Assembly (NCBI RefSeq): GCF_964340395.1
Contig: NC_135553.1
Span: 22,477,949 to 22,541,948 of the forward strand
Direction of reading: 5' to 3'
Length of the DNA: 64,000 nucleotides
Source: Glandiceps talaboti
Taxonomy: Eukaryota > Hemichordata > Enteropneusta > Spengelidae
In this document: positions 1 to 15,154 of the stretch, in pieces
Layout: every line of letters begins with the position of its first letter
How positions within the stretch are numbered: position 1 is the first letter of the stretch
Notes under the pieces: model-generated
Database searches by the model: none
What the model was told of the DNA's origin: nothing
What the model saw: the letters and a program-made list of their open reading frames with translations, nothing else
Made by a program: the position numbers and the translations under genes

Positions 1-25
1 ATGTACCACAATCTTTGATAGCAGC

Positions 26-138
26 CATATCAAGTGTAAAAGTATACTGTTTCATTTACTAATTCACCACATTAGAAAGGCCACATGCTAGGCTTGTAAA
101 TAAACCAATTAAAACAGTATATTTTTCCACTTGATATG
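26..138. repeat. Small inverted repeat (hairpin) at the edge of the satellite
   Basis: Positions 26-52 and 111-138 are near-perfect reverse complements (arms start CATATCAAGTG), separated by about 58 bp. The right arm ends where the 65-bp satellite begins. It looks like a short MITE or the remnant end of a larger element. Confidence 0.6.
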
Positions 139-1555
139 AATGCTATAAATGAGTGTATCACAGAGAAAGTTCTTTACTTCAGTGTTACTGGTTGTTATAT
201 GAATGCTATAAATGAGTGTATCACAGAGAAAGTTCTTTACTTCAGTGTTACTGGTTGTAATATGAATGCTATAAATGAGTGTAGCACATAGAGAAAGCTC
301 TTTACTTCATTGTTACTCATTGTAATATGAATGCTATAAATGAGTGTAGCACAGAGAAAGTTCTTTACTTCAGTGTTACTGGTTGTAATATGAACGATAT
401 AAATGAGTGTAGCACAGAGAGAAAGTTCTTTACTTCAGTGTTACTGGTTGTAATATGAATGCTATAAATGAGTGTAGCACATAGAGAAAGTTCTTTACTT
501 CATTGTTACTGGTTGTAATATGAATGCTATAAATGAGTGTAGCACAGAGAGAAAGTTCTTTACTTCATTGTTACTGGTTGTAATATGAACGCTATAAATG
601 AGTGTAGCACAGAGAGAAAGTTCTTTACTTCAGTGTTACTGGTTGTAATATGAATGCTATAAATGAGTGTAGCACAGAGAGAAAGTTCTTTACTTCATTG
701 TTACTGGTTGTAATATGAATGCTATAAATGAGTGTAGCACATAGAGAAAGCTCTTTACTTCAGTGTTACTCATTGTAATATGAACGCTATAAATGAGTGT
801 AGCACAGAGAGAAAGTTCTTTACTTCAGTGTTACTGGTTGTAATATGAATGCTATAAATGAGTGTAGCACAGAGAGAAAGTTCTTTACTTCAGTGTTACT
901 GGTTGTAATATGAATGCTATAAATGAGTGTAGCACAGAGAGAAAGTTCTTTACTTCATTGTTACTGGTTGTAATATGAATGCTATAAATGAGTGTAGCAC
1001 ATAGAGAAAGCTCTTTACTTCAGTGTTACTCATTGTAATATGAACGCTATAAATGAGTGTAGCACAGAGAGAAAGTTCTTTACTTCAGTGTTACTGGTTG
1101 TAATATGAACGATATAAATGAGTGTAGCACAGAGAGAAAGTTCTTTACTTCAGTGTTACTGGTTGTAATATGAATGCTATAAATGAGTGTAGCACAGAGA
1201 GAAAGTTCTTTACTTCATTGTTACTGGTTGTAATATGAATGCTATAAATGAGTGTAGCACATAGAGAAAGTTCTTTACTTCATTGTTACTCATTGTAATA
1301 TGAACGCTATAAATGAGTGTAGCACAGAGATAAAGTTCTTTACTTCAGTGTTACTGGTTGTAATATGAATGCTATAAATGAGTGTAGCACAGAGAGAAAG
1401 TTCTTTACTTCAGTGTTACTGGTTGTAATATGAATGCTATAAATGAGTGTAGCACAGAGAGAAAGTTCTTTACTTCATTGTTACTGGTTGTAATATGAAT
1501 GCTATAAATGAGTGTAGCACAGAGAGAAAGTTCTTTACTTCAGTGATACTCGTTG
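139..1555. repeat. 65-bp satellite array with four-unit higher-order repeat
   Basis: About 22 head-to-tail copies of a 65-bp unit beginning TGAATGCTATAAATGAGTGT. Diagnostic variants (TGAACGC, CATAGAG, CTCTTT, CATTG, ACTCATTG) recur every fourth unit: the variant block starts at 716, 976 and 1236, exactly 260 bp apart. The first two units differ slightly (GTATCAC). The array lies just upstream of the first visible PDXDC1 exon, so it is probably intronic. Confidence 0.93.
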
Positions 1556-1791
1556 CAGTTGAGGGCTGGCTTGTAATCTGCACATTTCTGCTTTAACATT
1601 GTTAATTGTTTCTGATTGGCTGAAGTGTATCAGACTTGCACCAATGAAATGGGTCAGTCAATCTACCCTGTAGTTTTGTATAAGTGGGGACATGTTAGGA
1701 CAGATTATGTGAATGATTTACAAATTTATAATTACATGTTTGTAGTTATGTCAATGATTGCATTGTCTTGAACTCTGACCTCCATTTCCAG

Positions 1792-1904
1792 GTACAACTA
1801 GACAACACTCTCAAGAGTCGAGATTCATTCCAGAAAGAAGTTGAAAGCAGAGACAGTGTCTCAATAGTTGATGCTATTGACTTTGGTGGTCTTGGCGCTG
1901 TGCA
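1792..1904 (+). CDS. PDXDC1: PDXDC1 exon (first visible)
   Basis: Acceptor TTTCCAG before 1792 and donor GTAAGT at 1905. The exon starts in phase 0 and ends in phase 2. The peptide starts VQLDNTLKSRDSFQKE and ends DFGGLGAV; the split codon makes Gln with the next exon. Confidence 0.85.
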
Positions 1905-4900
1905 GTAAGTCTAAAAAGACATCTTACTCATTGTATTCAATGAAATTTACCATAGCAAATTTCCAGAGATCCCATAAAATCACCCACCATACTTATATAG
2001 AAAATATATGCCACATTCATACAAATAATGTAGACGGCAGCAGCCCCCATGATTTTGTTTACGTGTCCATACATGCACCTCATATGTACCTCACATATAC
2101 CTCACATGCACCTCACATGCACCTCACATATACCTCACATGCACCTCACATGTACCTCACTTGCACCTCACATGCACCTCACATGCACCTCACATATACC
2201 TCACATGCACCTCACATGTACCTCACTTGCACCTCACATGTACCTCACATGTACCTCACATGCACCTCACATGTACCTCACATGTACCCCAGTTTTGTGA
2301 TGTTGGCATAGTTGAAACTTGCCGCACAGCTTTATGGAGTGCTGTTAATAACCCATGTCTTATTAAGTTTGAGTGAGCAACACAGTTGTCTGGGAGCGCT
2401 AAAGAAAAAGTCCGTCCAGAACAAAAAATGAAGAGTGATCGTATATTATAATATCATTATTATCATTATTTTTTAAAAACAAAACATCCAAACAAACAAG
2501 ACATACATGTACACACAAGAAATGATAGAAAGGGGAAGATAGATGATGAAGTTATTACAAAGGCTGATACGATAGCGCTCTTGTGAGAACCAGAGATTGA
2601 AATCATCTTTCCAGAGACTATTTTTTGACAATGCTAATATCTTGTTTACAGATACATTCCTCAGCTTTGGGAGAGTAGGTTGGAAGACTTACCAGACAAG
2701 GGCAAAGCAGAGATAGATTCCTTGAATTTTGATCTGTTGGCACGATTACAAGCAACCGAAGAAGGCCACTTATTTAGTCTACAGAAGAAAGTCAATGACA
2801 CGATGTGTGTTGGTGTAGGTGTGCTAAGTGAAGCAGTAGAAATTGAAGAATTGGTGGATTTGATACATACACTGGGAAAGGAAGTAGAAGATTCATCTAA
2901 GGTATGTTGTACTTGATTCTGTTTTTAGTCTGGAGGCCAACATGGTTTCTAACTAAATCACGTCTGGTCAAAGTCCCTCAATCAACACAAAACGTTGTTC
3001 ATCCAATCATTCCAATCATTGAACCCCCAACTGCTATAGTGACGTAAACAGTGTATAAGTACCTGTAGCTGAGCTGACAAATATACCATATTTGGACATT
3101 ACGTAACTGCCCCAATAAACACTAACTTTATAAGGGACTGTGTTATTGGTTGGAATTGTGTGATTGATTAACAAAGACATGATGTTAATGACTGTGTGGG
3201 TGGCTGTAGACGATTTTTTAAATTACATATCATGCATCTCAGGACTTCTAGAGTAACGACTCTGACTAGACTGTGAGTGAAGGTGTGAATGGTAATGATG
3301 CCCTATAGGAACTAGACTACCCTGATTTACCCCCCCCCCCTCCCCCCTCCATTATGTAAATGCTGCAGCATCTGTTTTATAAATATCACTTCATTCAGCA
3401 GAAGTTTGTGTTTTATTCCCCTTTTTACGTGATTTTCAAATCTGAAAAATGAGATCACTTTAATGTAGACAGTTGCTAAATGTGCAACTTGCCCATTGAA
3501 TACGCTCAGCTGAACAGTTAAAAATAGTTTTAGTCTGGTGATCAACTTGTCAGATCATTCTTTCTTTGGAGAGTCAAAATGGGTGATTTAATTAAAAGCA
3601 TCTGGTTCTTTTTCCAGTTCTTGGAAACGATGGCAGAAATCATACGGAAGGGTATTGAAGCTGCAAATGAGGAACTAAAGAAAGAAAATGAATCGAAAAT
3701 CATGGAGGAGGTATGTTTTCATTTCATTATCTTTAGTACTTGTCTTTCTTGCTTTCTTTCTTCATTTAATGAATAGTTTGCAAAATCAAATCTGGTAGTG
3801 AATCAGGAAAGGAATACCCAAGAGGTGTGAGTAATATATGAAAATGGTGCAATTGGGGAACTGGTACCACGTTTAGGGTTTGCAAATCATACAATGATCT
3901 CAGATTAAGGTATTTACCTTTAGAGAAATTTTTTGTCATTTTACTTCAATGTCAGAAAACAAAAATTAGTAATGATTTGGATAGGTAAGCAATTTTGCTT
4001 TTCACCAAAGAGAGAAACCAGGCTTCATACAATGTATGCTCCTGGAAAGTTGTGGAAATTCATAGGACTCTTAGAAAGTCCTGGAAAAACATGACCGACT
4101 TCAGGAAACGCCGGGAAAATTGATCAACTGAACAAGAGATTTTACTGTTGCAAAATGTTCAGTTGATTAGATGGTTGACAAATACATCTATGTTTGAAAA
4201 AAAAGCAGGTGTGTTGACAAATAAAATGTATTTCACTGGTCAAAACTCCTGGGAAATGACTAAAGTTTATCTTAATATTCCTGGAAAAACTGATGAAAAA
4301 TTCCTGGAAAGTATGGAATTTTACTTGACTTTAAGTGTATGAACCCTGGAAACAACTCAAAAAAAATATGCAACTTACTAAAATCACTCTTAGTATTTGT
4401 ATAGTTTCAGGAGGTGCATAGGTACAAAAAGTAATGTTTTGAATAACTGACTGATTTCAGGGTGTGTTACGTCAGATACCATGGGTTGGTTCATTTGTCA
4501 ACTGGTGGTCACCAATGCCAAAAGAAGCTGGCATCAGGGGAAGGTCTCTCAACCTAAGCTCAGGTTAGTTTGTAATAATTACTGTCATGCTATCTATGAC
4601 TGTAAGATATGTCATGTTGCTCTGCCCTGACCGACATCCTCTCTCCTGACTGATGTGTGAGGGCGCCCCACCATGGCATACCTTACAGACTAACAGTACC
4701 CTATGACTGTAAGATATGTCGTGTTGCTCCACCCTCACCTGCATCCTCTCTCCTGACTGATGTGTGAAGGCGCTCCATCATGGCATCTTACAGACTAACA
4801 GTACCCCATGACTAAGATATGTCGTGTTGCTCCACCCTCACCGGCATCCTCTTTCCTGTCTGATGTGTGAAGGCGCTCCATCATGGCATACCTTACACAC

Positions 4901-6201
4901 TAACAGTACCCCATGACTAAGATATGTCGTGTTGCTCCATCCTCACCGGCATCCTCTCTCCTGACTGATGTGTGCGGGCGCTCCATCATGGCATACCTTA
5001 GAGACTAACAGTACCCAATGACTGTAAAATTATAATGTAATTGAATTGTTTTCTATTACTTAGTATTACAGCCAATTTTACCTAACCTTACCCCAAACAG
5101 TGTGAGTCACACTCATGTGAAAATTTTTTGTATCTGTGTGATGTAACTGTTGATACAATACTGGTAGATAAAGACAACACTTCAGACACACTGACTCACT
5201 ACAGATGAAAACAAAATGCAAGTTATAGTGATACATTGTTACCACTAAAGTCTGTGAATTTCTGGGCGAAATGTTTACACTTTATACTTGATGTAGGGTA
5301 CTGCAATGGTCTGGATAGTTACAACATATCACGATACTTTGTTTTCATTTGTAAGGAGTCAGAGTGTCTGAAATGGTACCCTTATCTCCCCAAATTGTAT
5401 GAACTGAGATACAAATACATTTGTAGACACTTTCTGTTTCAGCTAGGTTTATGAGATTGATTACCTATAGAAAGTCATTTGTGTTTCATTACCATATCTG
5501 ATTAACATTGTGATGAGCAAAGTGTTCATTTGTAATTTTGTTGTTCAATTTCAATAGATTTTCATCTAATTGGCCTATGTAGCCAGTACATCAAGAATAT
5601 CAGGGCTTGTCTTAGTAGTATTTGCAACGTGTGGCATGAAACCAATGTTTTAACTATGAGCTATATTGCAGTGTTTACAGCTTTGTATAAAACACATCTA
5701 AATTGAAATACAAACCATTCTCTTGAGTCTACTGAACAAACCTAACTTTAATGTACATGTGTACTGCTGTGTCATCTGTAACCATGTTGAACTATGCATA
5801 CACATGTACATATTAATAACCTGTTGCCCTGACAACCAATGTTTACTTACCTATATACATATATGTACACACACACACACACACACATACACACAAATAT
5901 ACATACATACACACACATATACACACGCATATACACAAACATACATACACACACATACATACACATACACACACACACACTCACACACACATGCACACAC
6001 ACATACATACATACATACATACATACATACATACACACACATGTACACACATACATACATACATACATACATACACACACGTACATAACATACACAAACA
6101 TACACATACAAACACGCATGCATACATACATACATACATACATACATACATACATACATACATACATACATACATACATACATACATACATACATACGCA
6201 T

Positions 6202-6233
<32 letters not shown>

Positions 6234-8127
6234 CCATGCTCTCGCTAGCTCTTGCACACACTTGCTGACAGACACATTTTTACTCTCACAGTAACATGCA
6301 TGCTTAGAGGAATGCGGACCGACTTTTCATAATACCAATTTTTTTTCTTCAAATTATCATAGGTGAACTAGAGAGCACAGAACCTACATATAAATATCAC
6401 ATGCAGATCCAACAGGACAGTCCTTTGTCGTCACCCACAAAGGTTACACCTATTGCTAATAATATAGGTGCTGATACAATGGACACAATACCAATGGCAG
6501 AAGAAAGTGAGATTGGGACAAAAGCAGCTGAAAAGTCTCCAGAAACTGAAGGAACTGTGATCACAGTATCAACTAGTCATGCTACTACCACGAGTACTAA
6601 CGATTCAGAATTTAGTACAACAGAGGAGAGGTAAAACAACTCTACAGTGTGTGGGTCGCTCTCTGGTAAGGGCTCCCTCTTTGGTGCCTTACCTTGTTCT
6701 TTTGTTTTTCACCACTGTGTCTTTGAATGATCATGGTGAACTATTGAAATAGCGTCGTGATGTCATGTCAGCATAAGATGAAAGATGTTTTTTCTAAGAC
6801 TATCAATCTCCAATGGTCTGTTTCTCTCGGTCTTCTGTTGTCAATTTTTGTATGTTTCTATATCAGGCAAAATGGAAAAATGAATGCACACACACACACA
6901 CACAGAATTACATGGTTATTCTTAAGTCAGGACATGTTTCAGATGGATGGAAAGTTCAAGTTAACGTGCCAACTCAGGCATTATTGGTTTCCAAGTTTGT
7001 CTCCACATTTTACTGTCATTTTGATAGACATTGTTGAAGTTATGCTAAAACTTGCAGACAATATCAAACAATGAACATTAGGGTGCACACACAATGTATA
7101 TATTTTTTAACTTTGAATGATATGGGTCGCCACAATAGTAAGTAATTCCACTTTCACCATTTGCATTTTGTCGTAATTATTTGAATCAGTGGGTATCTAC
7201 ATGGACTCATTCAAACACAAAATAAGCTGTGCATGTACCTCTGAAAAGCAGTAAGTACATCAGTATCTCACTGAGATAGACTGACCATCAAATTTTCAAT
7301 TTTCCTGTACACTTTAATAACAAGGGGAAGTAAATGTGGAGATAAACATGGAAACCAATACATGCTTTAATTTGTCAATATCTATGTGAACGCTATTATT
7401 TGCCATTCTTCTTGAAATAACTGTTAAAGGGACCTGTAGTAATCAATTACTTGTTATGTGTAGAACTCAGACCTGGTATTCAGGCAGATTATGTAATAAT
7501 TTGCAGTAATTAATATACCTGTAATAAAATGTCACCCCCCCCCCCCCCTTATGTCATTAACAGTACTAATAATGCCAGAGGACAATTAATGGCATGTGTC
7601 CATGACTTAATCAAGTTTTGTGCAGGTATTTTACCAGATAAAAAAGTTTGTAAAATGTTTATAAACTCGGCTTGCTCATCTTTGATTTAGTAAACATTCC
7701 ATGAAAGACCCATGTAGATAAGTCCACTTTTTATTGGGGTTTTTGTGTAGTTTACGTTCCACATGAAAATTGTCTTTTTTCTTTCTTTTTCCTCTCTTGC
7801 TTCTCGTACTTTAGGCCCAGCTGGCAGAAACCATTGGCATCTTACTACGGCTGGCCAAGTGTATAGCCCTGCATGCAAAACTACTGTCTTCTCTTCTCTC
7901 TCTCCTGGTAAATGACCTCTTACCTTTAACCTTTGTATGTGTGCCAAAGTGACTTGAACTTTAACCCCCAAAGTTATATGACCTGAAGTGTCATAAAGTT
8001 AAACATTTTGAAAACTTGTATTTTTGGCAGTGGGAAAACTGTTGATGGTCTACAAACAGAAGCTGCTGTGGAGGCCGTGGAGGATAAAGTACCTGTACTT
8101 AACCATGTGGCACCGACAGAAGGATAA
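1792..8127 (+). CDS. PDXDC1: PDXDC1 ortholog, C-terminal part (six coding exons)
   Basis: Six exons join in phase: 1792-1904, 2652-2901, 3618-3710, 4461-4563, 6363-6630 and 8031-8127. They give 307 residues and end at TAA 8125-8127. The segment GVLRQIPWVGSFVNWWSP followed by LESTEPTYKYH matches what I know of the conserved C-terminal region of vertebrate PDXDC1, including a preceding helical stretch rich in Glu and Lys. The family is a group II PLP-dependent decarboxylase homolog whose catalytic domain is N-terminal; that part would lie upstream of position 1, so PLP-binding residues cannot be checked here. The last 120 or so residues are Ser/Thr/Glu-rich and probably disordered, as in the family. 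Introns carry a minisatellite (2068-2290), a 107-bp repeat and a CA/CATA tract. The identification rests on motif recognition without an alignment. Confidence 0.87.
2068..2290. repeat. 11-bp minisatellite
   Basis: About 20 tandem copies of ACCTCACATGC and its variants (ATGT, ATAT, TTGC) lie in the intron after the first visible PDXDC1 exon. The His/Thr/Pro-rich reading frames across it are repeat artefacts. Confidence 0.95.
2652..2901 (+). CDS. PDXDC1: PDXDC1 exon
   Basis: Acceptor TTTACAG and donor GTATGT. It begins YIPQLWESRLEDLPDKGK and ends in phase 0 with GKEVEDSSK. The amphipathic, Leu/Glu-rich sequence suggests a helical region after the catalytic domain. Confidence 0.87.
3618..3710 (+). 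CDS. PDXDC1: PDXDC1 exon
   Basis: A 93-bp phase-0 exon with acceptor TTTTCCAG and donor GTATGT. It encodes 31 residues running from FLETMAEIIRKGIEAANEEL to ENESKIMEE, a charged helix immediately before the conserved GVLRQIP segment. Confidence 0.88.
4461..4563 (+). CDS. PDXDC1: PDXDC1 exon with conserved GVLRQIP/NWWSP segment
   Basis: Acceptor TTTCAG and donor GTTAGT; phase 0 in, phase 1 out. GVLRQIPWVGSFVNWWSP followed by GRSLNLSSG is the strongest family signature in this window. Confidence 0.92.
4595..5020. repeat. Tandem repeat of about 107 bp, four copies
   Basis: Copies begin near 4595, 4702, 4807 and 4911. Each holds GATATGTCGTGTTGCT, a CTCTCTCCTGACTGATGTG segment and CATGGCATACCTTAC. 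Lengths vary by a few bases. The array is intronic in PDXDC1. Confidence 0.9.
5860..6233. repeat. Compound (CA)n/(CATA)n microsatellite
   Basis: About 370 bp of alternating CA and CATA tracts in the PDXDC1 intron before the 6363 exon. Every reading frame on both strands stays open across it, giving false His/Thr or Cys/Val proteins. Confidence 0.97.
6363..6630 (+). CDS. PDXDC1: PDXDC1 exon encoding the disordered tail
   Basis: The acceptor is ATTATCATAG and the split codon gives Gly, followed by ELESTEPTYKYHMQIQQDS. The rest is Thr/Ser/Glu-rich. The donor is GTAAAA at 6631. If it were not spliced, the frame would stop two codons later at TAA 6632-6634, so intron retention would end the protein here with little loss. 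Confidence 0.85.
7815..7907 (+). other. Possible alternative exon of PDXDC1
   Basis: A 93-bp stretch bounded by TACTTTAG and GTAAAT. Spliced from 6630, it reads PSWQKPLASYYGWPSV and then stops at TAG 7864-7866. Skipping it to 8031 keeps an acidic in-frame tail, so this would be an alternative C-terminus or no exon at all. Confidence 0.35.
8031..8127 (+). CDS. PDXDC1: PDXDC1 last coding exon
   Basis: The acceptor is TTTTTGGCAG. Joined to 6630 in phase 2 it reads GKTVDGLQTEAAVEAVEDK and ends APTEG followed by TAA at 8125-8127. The acidic, low-complexity character continues that of the preceding exon, which supports this join over the exon at 7815. Confidence 0.7.
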
Positions 8128-8900
8128 GAAACATGGAGACCAGCTGTTACAGCCATTTTTATTTGAGGATAGAACCTAAAACTCAATACAATAGAGCATT
8201 CCATAGGGATGTATGGACCAACCACATTGACTAACTCAAGTTAAACTGTAATATGGTTTCTTGTACATAGGTTCTGACGATGGGTGAATTTCAGACTTCA
8301 AATCTTTCTACTTTCTATGTGCTTGACTTTGGAGGGTGTGTGGAACACAGAAACGGGACAAACAATCAAACCATATACTACTTGTGTAAATGTAAAGATG
8401 TTTATTGTATATTATGGAGGAGAAATTCAATTTGCAACCACTCAAAACGTAGGCAACAATAGAGGTTGTACCAGGGTGGTACTGTCGGCTGATGGGGGTG
8501 TGTGTGTGGGGGGTGTCAGTGGGGGGGGGGTGTCAGAGATTGCAATAGTACATGCACATACATAATCCTCTCCCATTTCTATCATCTACTTATACAAGTT
8601 TAAATTCACAATTCTATAAAAATCCATGGAAACAATAACACCCATTCCTATATTGATAGATCAGGTTTAAGCAAATGTTGAGAAGGTTTATTTTATTCTT
8701 AGACTTTCATGCTCTTTCCCAATCTACCAACCACCCCATATTTAAAGTTAACTGTAGTATACACTTCCTTGTTGAAGGTGGACTTGTGCCTAAAAGTACA
8801 TGTACAACACATTTCATGGTTAACAGGGTTAAGATATGAACTTGTTATATGAGAGTGGGAATAAGGCAATCTCTAAATAAAAATATGCAAAATCTTGTGC
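8128..8900 (+). other. Probable PDXDC1 3'UTR
   Basis: The sequence after the stop is AT-rich with no convincing ORF. AATAAA at 8876-8881 is a candidate polyadenylation signal; another lies near 9191. A short G run sits at 8520-8530. Confidence 0.45.
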
Positions 8901-9397
8901 TCTTCCCCCTTGAAAAAAAAACAAAACATTTATTTTACATTTACTTAATATTTTAGGTGTTTTTATTCTCTTGGGGGTAAAATACACATTATTATTTTTA
9001 TTTGTTTTTTCAAACGTGGTACAATCAGATCATAGGATAATTTTAGCAATCTCTTTTATTTATTGGTAATTTTTTTTTATGTATTTCTGAAACGGTTTCA
9101 GAAAGCAATATCAAATTGATTTACATGGTATGGAGTCACTGTGTATGTAGATCACGCTGCATTGTGAATTTGCATGAAAAATGGGGAAATTAATAAACTC
9201 AAAAGTTTTTGGGTAAAAAGTACAAATGTCTTTAAGTGTGATATTTGTAAGTGTGTGTGTGTGTGTCATTTGCACATAGATGAAGACATATTAAGCAAAT
9301 AATGGTCATTGTGTTTTGGATTGTGATGGAAGAAAAAAATCCTTTTCTACAATGGCATATAGCCTTGTCTGAAATATGGTACATGTAAATATTTGTT
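8901..9397. other. Intergenic, AT-rich
   Basis: Poly-A and poly-T rich, with a short (GT)n near 9251-9266. I see no gene or structured element. Confidence 0.5.
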
Positions 9398-9888
9398 CTT
9401 GTCCCTGTTTCTTACATAAATTCTTTAATATTACTTCATGTAAGAGTTCAAACATAACTATACATATACATATAACACCCACTCATATACTTTGGGCTTT
9501 TCACATTTACATATTTTAGAACTTTATTGAGAAAAAAAATCAAGTTGATATTCCTTTTTCATGCTTGCAATGAAAAAAAAATTGAAATCTCAATTCCCAG
9601 GAAATTTGAAATGCCAAGTTTGCTTTTGATTGATTACAACTATTGTTTGGAAAATTAATTGTGACAGCACTGATTGTATTACCTAGCTACCACACTAGTT
9701 ACAGAAGATGTCATGTAAATGCTTGGCTGTTTCACAATCAATGCTTCACTTATATTGCACTTTGGGGCAAAAGTGAACTTGAAGGTTTCGTAATGGTAAT
9801 CTTCAGAGATAGTTTATAAAAGAAGTTAATCTAAAATTGTTCTACTCTTCAGTATGAACTTGTCAGAAGGGATTAATACACTTCCTAT
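9398..9888 (+). repeat. Dispersed repeat, + copy (partner at 26210-26524)
   Basis: It shares long stretches with the reverse complement of 26210-26524, including TATTACTTCATGTAAG, ACCTAGCTACCACACTAGTT and CAAAAGTGAACTTGAAGG. This copy carries about 200 bp (roughly 9480-9680) that the other lacks. The type of element is unknown. Confidence 0.85.
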
Positions 9889-10399
9889 TTCGGACACTAC
9901 ATGTTATTGACACCACACTCATCAGATTCCAGTTTCTATTATACACTAGGTATGACCACCTAAAGTTCTCTAACATACCGATGACTTTACTATACATGCA
10001 ATATTAATGCCCCTATACCAATGTTACGGGCACATTTTTATGTGACATGGGAAACTCATTAAAACATTTACGTTAGCTTTTCGAAGCTTGGAAATATTAC
10101 CTCAAAGGCTATGAATAACCTAAATATTGCCTTAATAAAAACAAAAAAACTGCAGATCTAAGGACTCCCTCACCCTCAGAGGTCACTCATGCATTCAACC
10201 AACAATCAGACACACCAACCTTTTTACTGTCATAACGGTATTAAACGCTTCTTAAATTTGTCACCACGTGCTAATTTGAGATGATATTGTCTTTCAAAGA
10301 TGTTAAATATCTGCCAAGATAGTCTAAACTTGCCTTATAACTCCAAATCTCCCCTACCAATGATACTATACCATTAGATGTGTTGACCTTTACGATAAT

Positions 10400-10900
10400 G
10401 ATGCCATTTAACTTTTTAAAAACACATTTCAACCCTATGTAAGTTATAAAGAATACTTTCTGATACTTGATGGTGCTGTCTTGTAAAGCTGGGAGATTGT
10501 TGCTTGAAAGGGTCTGACTAGGCTAACAATTGGCTTTAAGAGTAACAAATCGCCACAGCTTCTAGGGGGAGACCCCCTAGGACCACCACCCCACCCCCAT
10601 ATGAGGTGGACATATCCCAGTCTCAAGCTCTTCCCCCTACCTCTTACTGTTAAGATGCTATCAAACTATATTTAAAAAATATTTCAACCCCATGTAGTTG
10701 CTTTTAACATGTTGGTGTTATCTTGTAAACCTCGGAATTATTGTCTGAAAGTGTCTGAATAGTCTCAAAAATGACTTTTAAGAGTTAAAGTCCTTCAGGG
10801 CTTCTAGGAGGAGACTTCATTGCACCCCACCCCCCAAGAGGTGTACATATTCCCCCTACCTCTTACTGTCAAGATGATATTAAACTCCTTTTGGAATATA
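10400..10900. repeat. Diverged tandem duplication with CCCCCTA-type palindrome
   Basis: Two copies of about 240 bp share TTGTCTGAAAG/TTGCTTGAAAG, GCTTCTAGG, CCACCCC and CCCCCTACCTCTTACTG. The first holds the palindromic GGGGGAGACCCCCTAG. It is probably decayed transposon end sequence. Confidence 0.6.
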
Positions 10901-10924
10901 TTTACCCTGTAGGCAATAATTATA

Positions 10925-11190
10925 TGATAGTGCTATCCCGGGACCATATAAGCCCCTAAAGTATTTGCAAGACGGTCAAGCAGTCCACACTGAGTCACGA
11001 TCAAAAAATACCTGTCATGTGAATATGATATGTGGAGGGGGTGGGGGTCATCATGTTTTAGAATTAAGTGATTGGGGTCAGCCTGTTTTCGGTTTTACAG
11101 ATGGGGGGGGGGGGGTTCACGTGTCTGTCGACCATATGTAAATATCCAACACCCCCGGCTGGATAGACTGACCGGTCCCTAAGTGATAAC
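10925..11190. mobile_element. G-run element remnant
   Basis: Starts near CCCGGGACCATATAAG and ends near GACCGGTCCCTAAG, with GGGGGTCA and poly-G blocks between. It resembles the G-rich ends of the Harbinger-like element at 42479-44230, but I cannot define clean inverted repeats. Confidence 0.3.
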
Positions 11191-11352
11191 GTGTGACTAG
11201 TAAGAGTTATACAAGAATTTTTACAAGTTTACAAAAACCTACATTGTTCACGAATTGTCCAGTGGCATTGTTCATCAAATCGTAATTGTCATGTGAGAAA
11301 AGAATGTAAAACTGATGCTAGAAGAGTGGACCTATTCAAGAAAACATGCGTA

Positions 11353-11434
11353 ATGTCGGGTTTCTGCGTGTATGCCGAAGAAACGGAACGTATATATTGC
11401 GCCTGGAGATGTCTTCGAATATATACACTTGACG
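11353..11434 (+). other. Possible alternative first exon of the coiled-coil gene
   Basis: An ORF starting ATG 11353 (MSGFCVYAEETERIYCAWRC) reaches a good donor, GTATGT, at 11435 in phase 1. That is compatible with the acceptor at 12093. It would give the protein a different, Cys-rich N-terminus. A phase match alone is weak evidence. Confidence 0.3.
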
Positions 11435-11592
11435 GTATGTGCACTCGCGATACTCTACGAGACTTTCACAAGTTCGAACACAGTTACTAAGCACACGTGG
11501 TTGTCAATGTAAATAGAACGTGCAAATGCTGACAGTTTTTGCAGTGATCACAAACTTATATATCGTGTATATCCACTGATATTTCATTGAAA

Positions 11593-15154
<3,562 letters not shown>

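Noticed and set aside
139-1555. CRISPR-like regular repeats
   Set aside because: Repeats are directly adjacent with no unique spacers, in animal DNA. It is a satellite.
5847-6294. Long ORFs on both strands rich in His/Thr or Cys/Val
   Set aside because: They are translations of a CA/CATA microsatellite, open in all frames.
8284-8565. 93-codon ORF after the PDXDC1 stop
   Set aside because: It lies in the likely 3'UTR, ends in a G/T-rich run and has no recognisable content.
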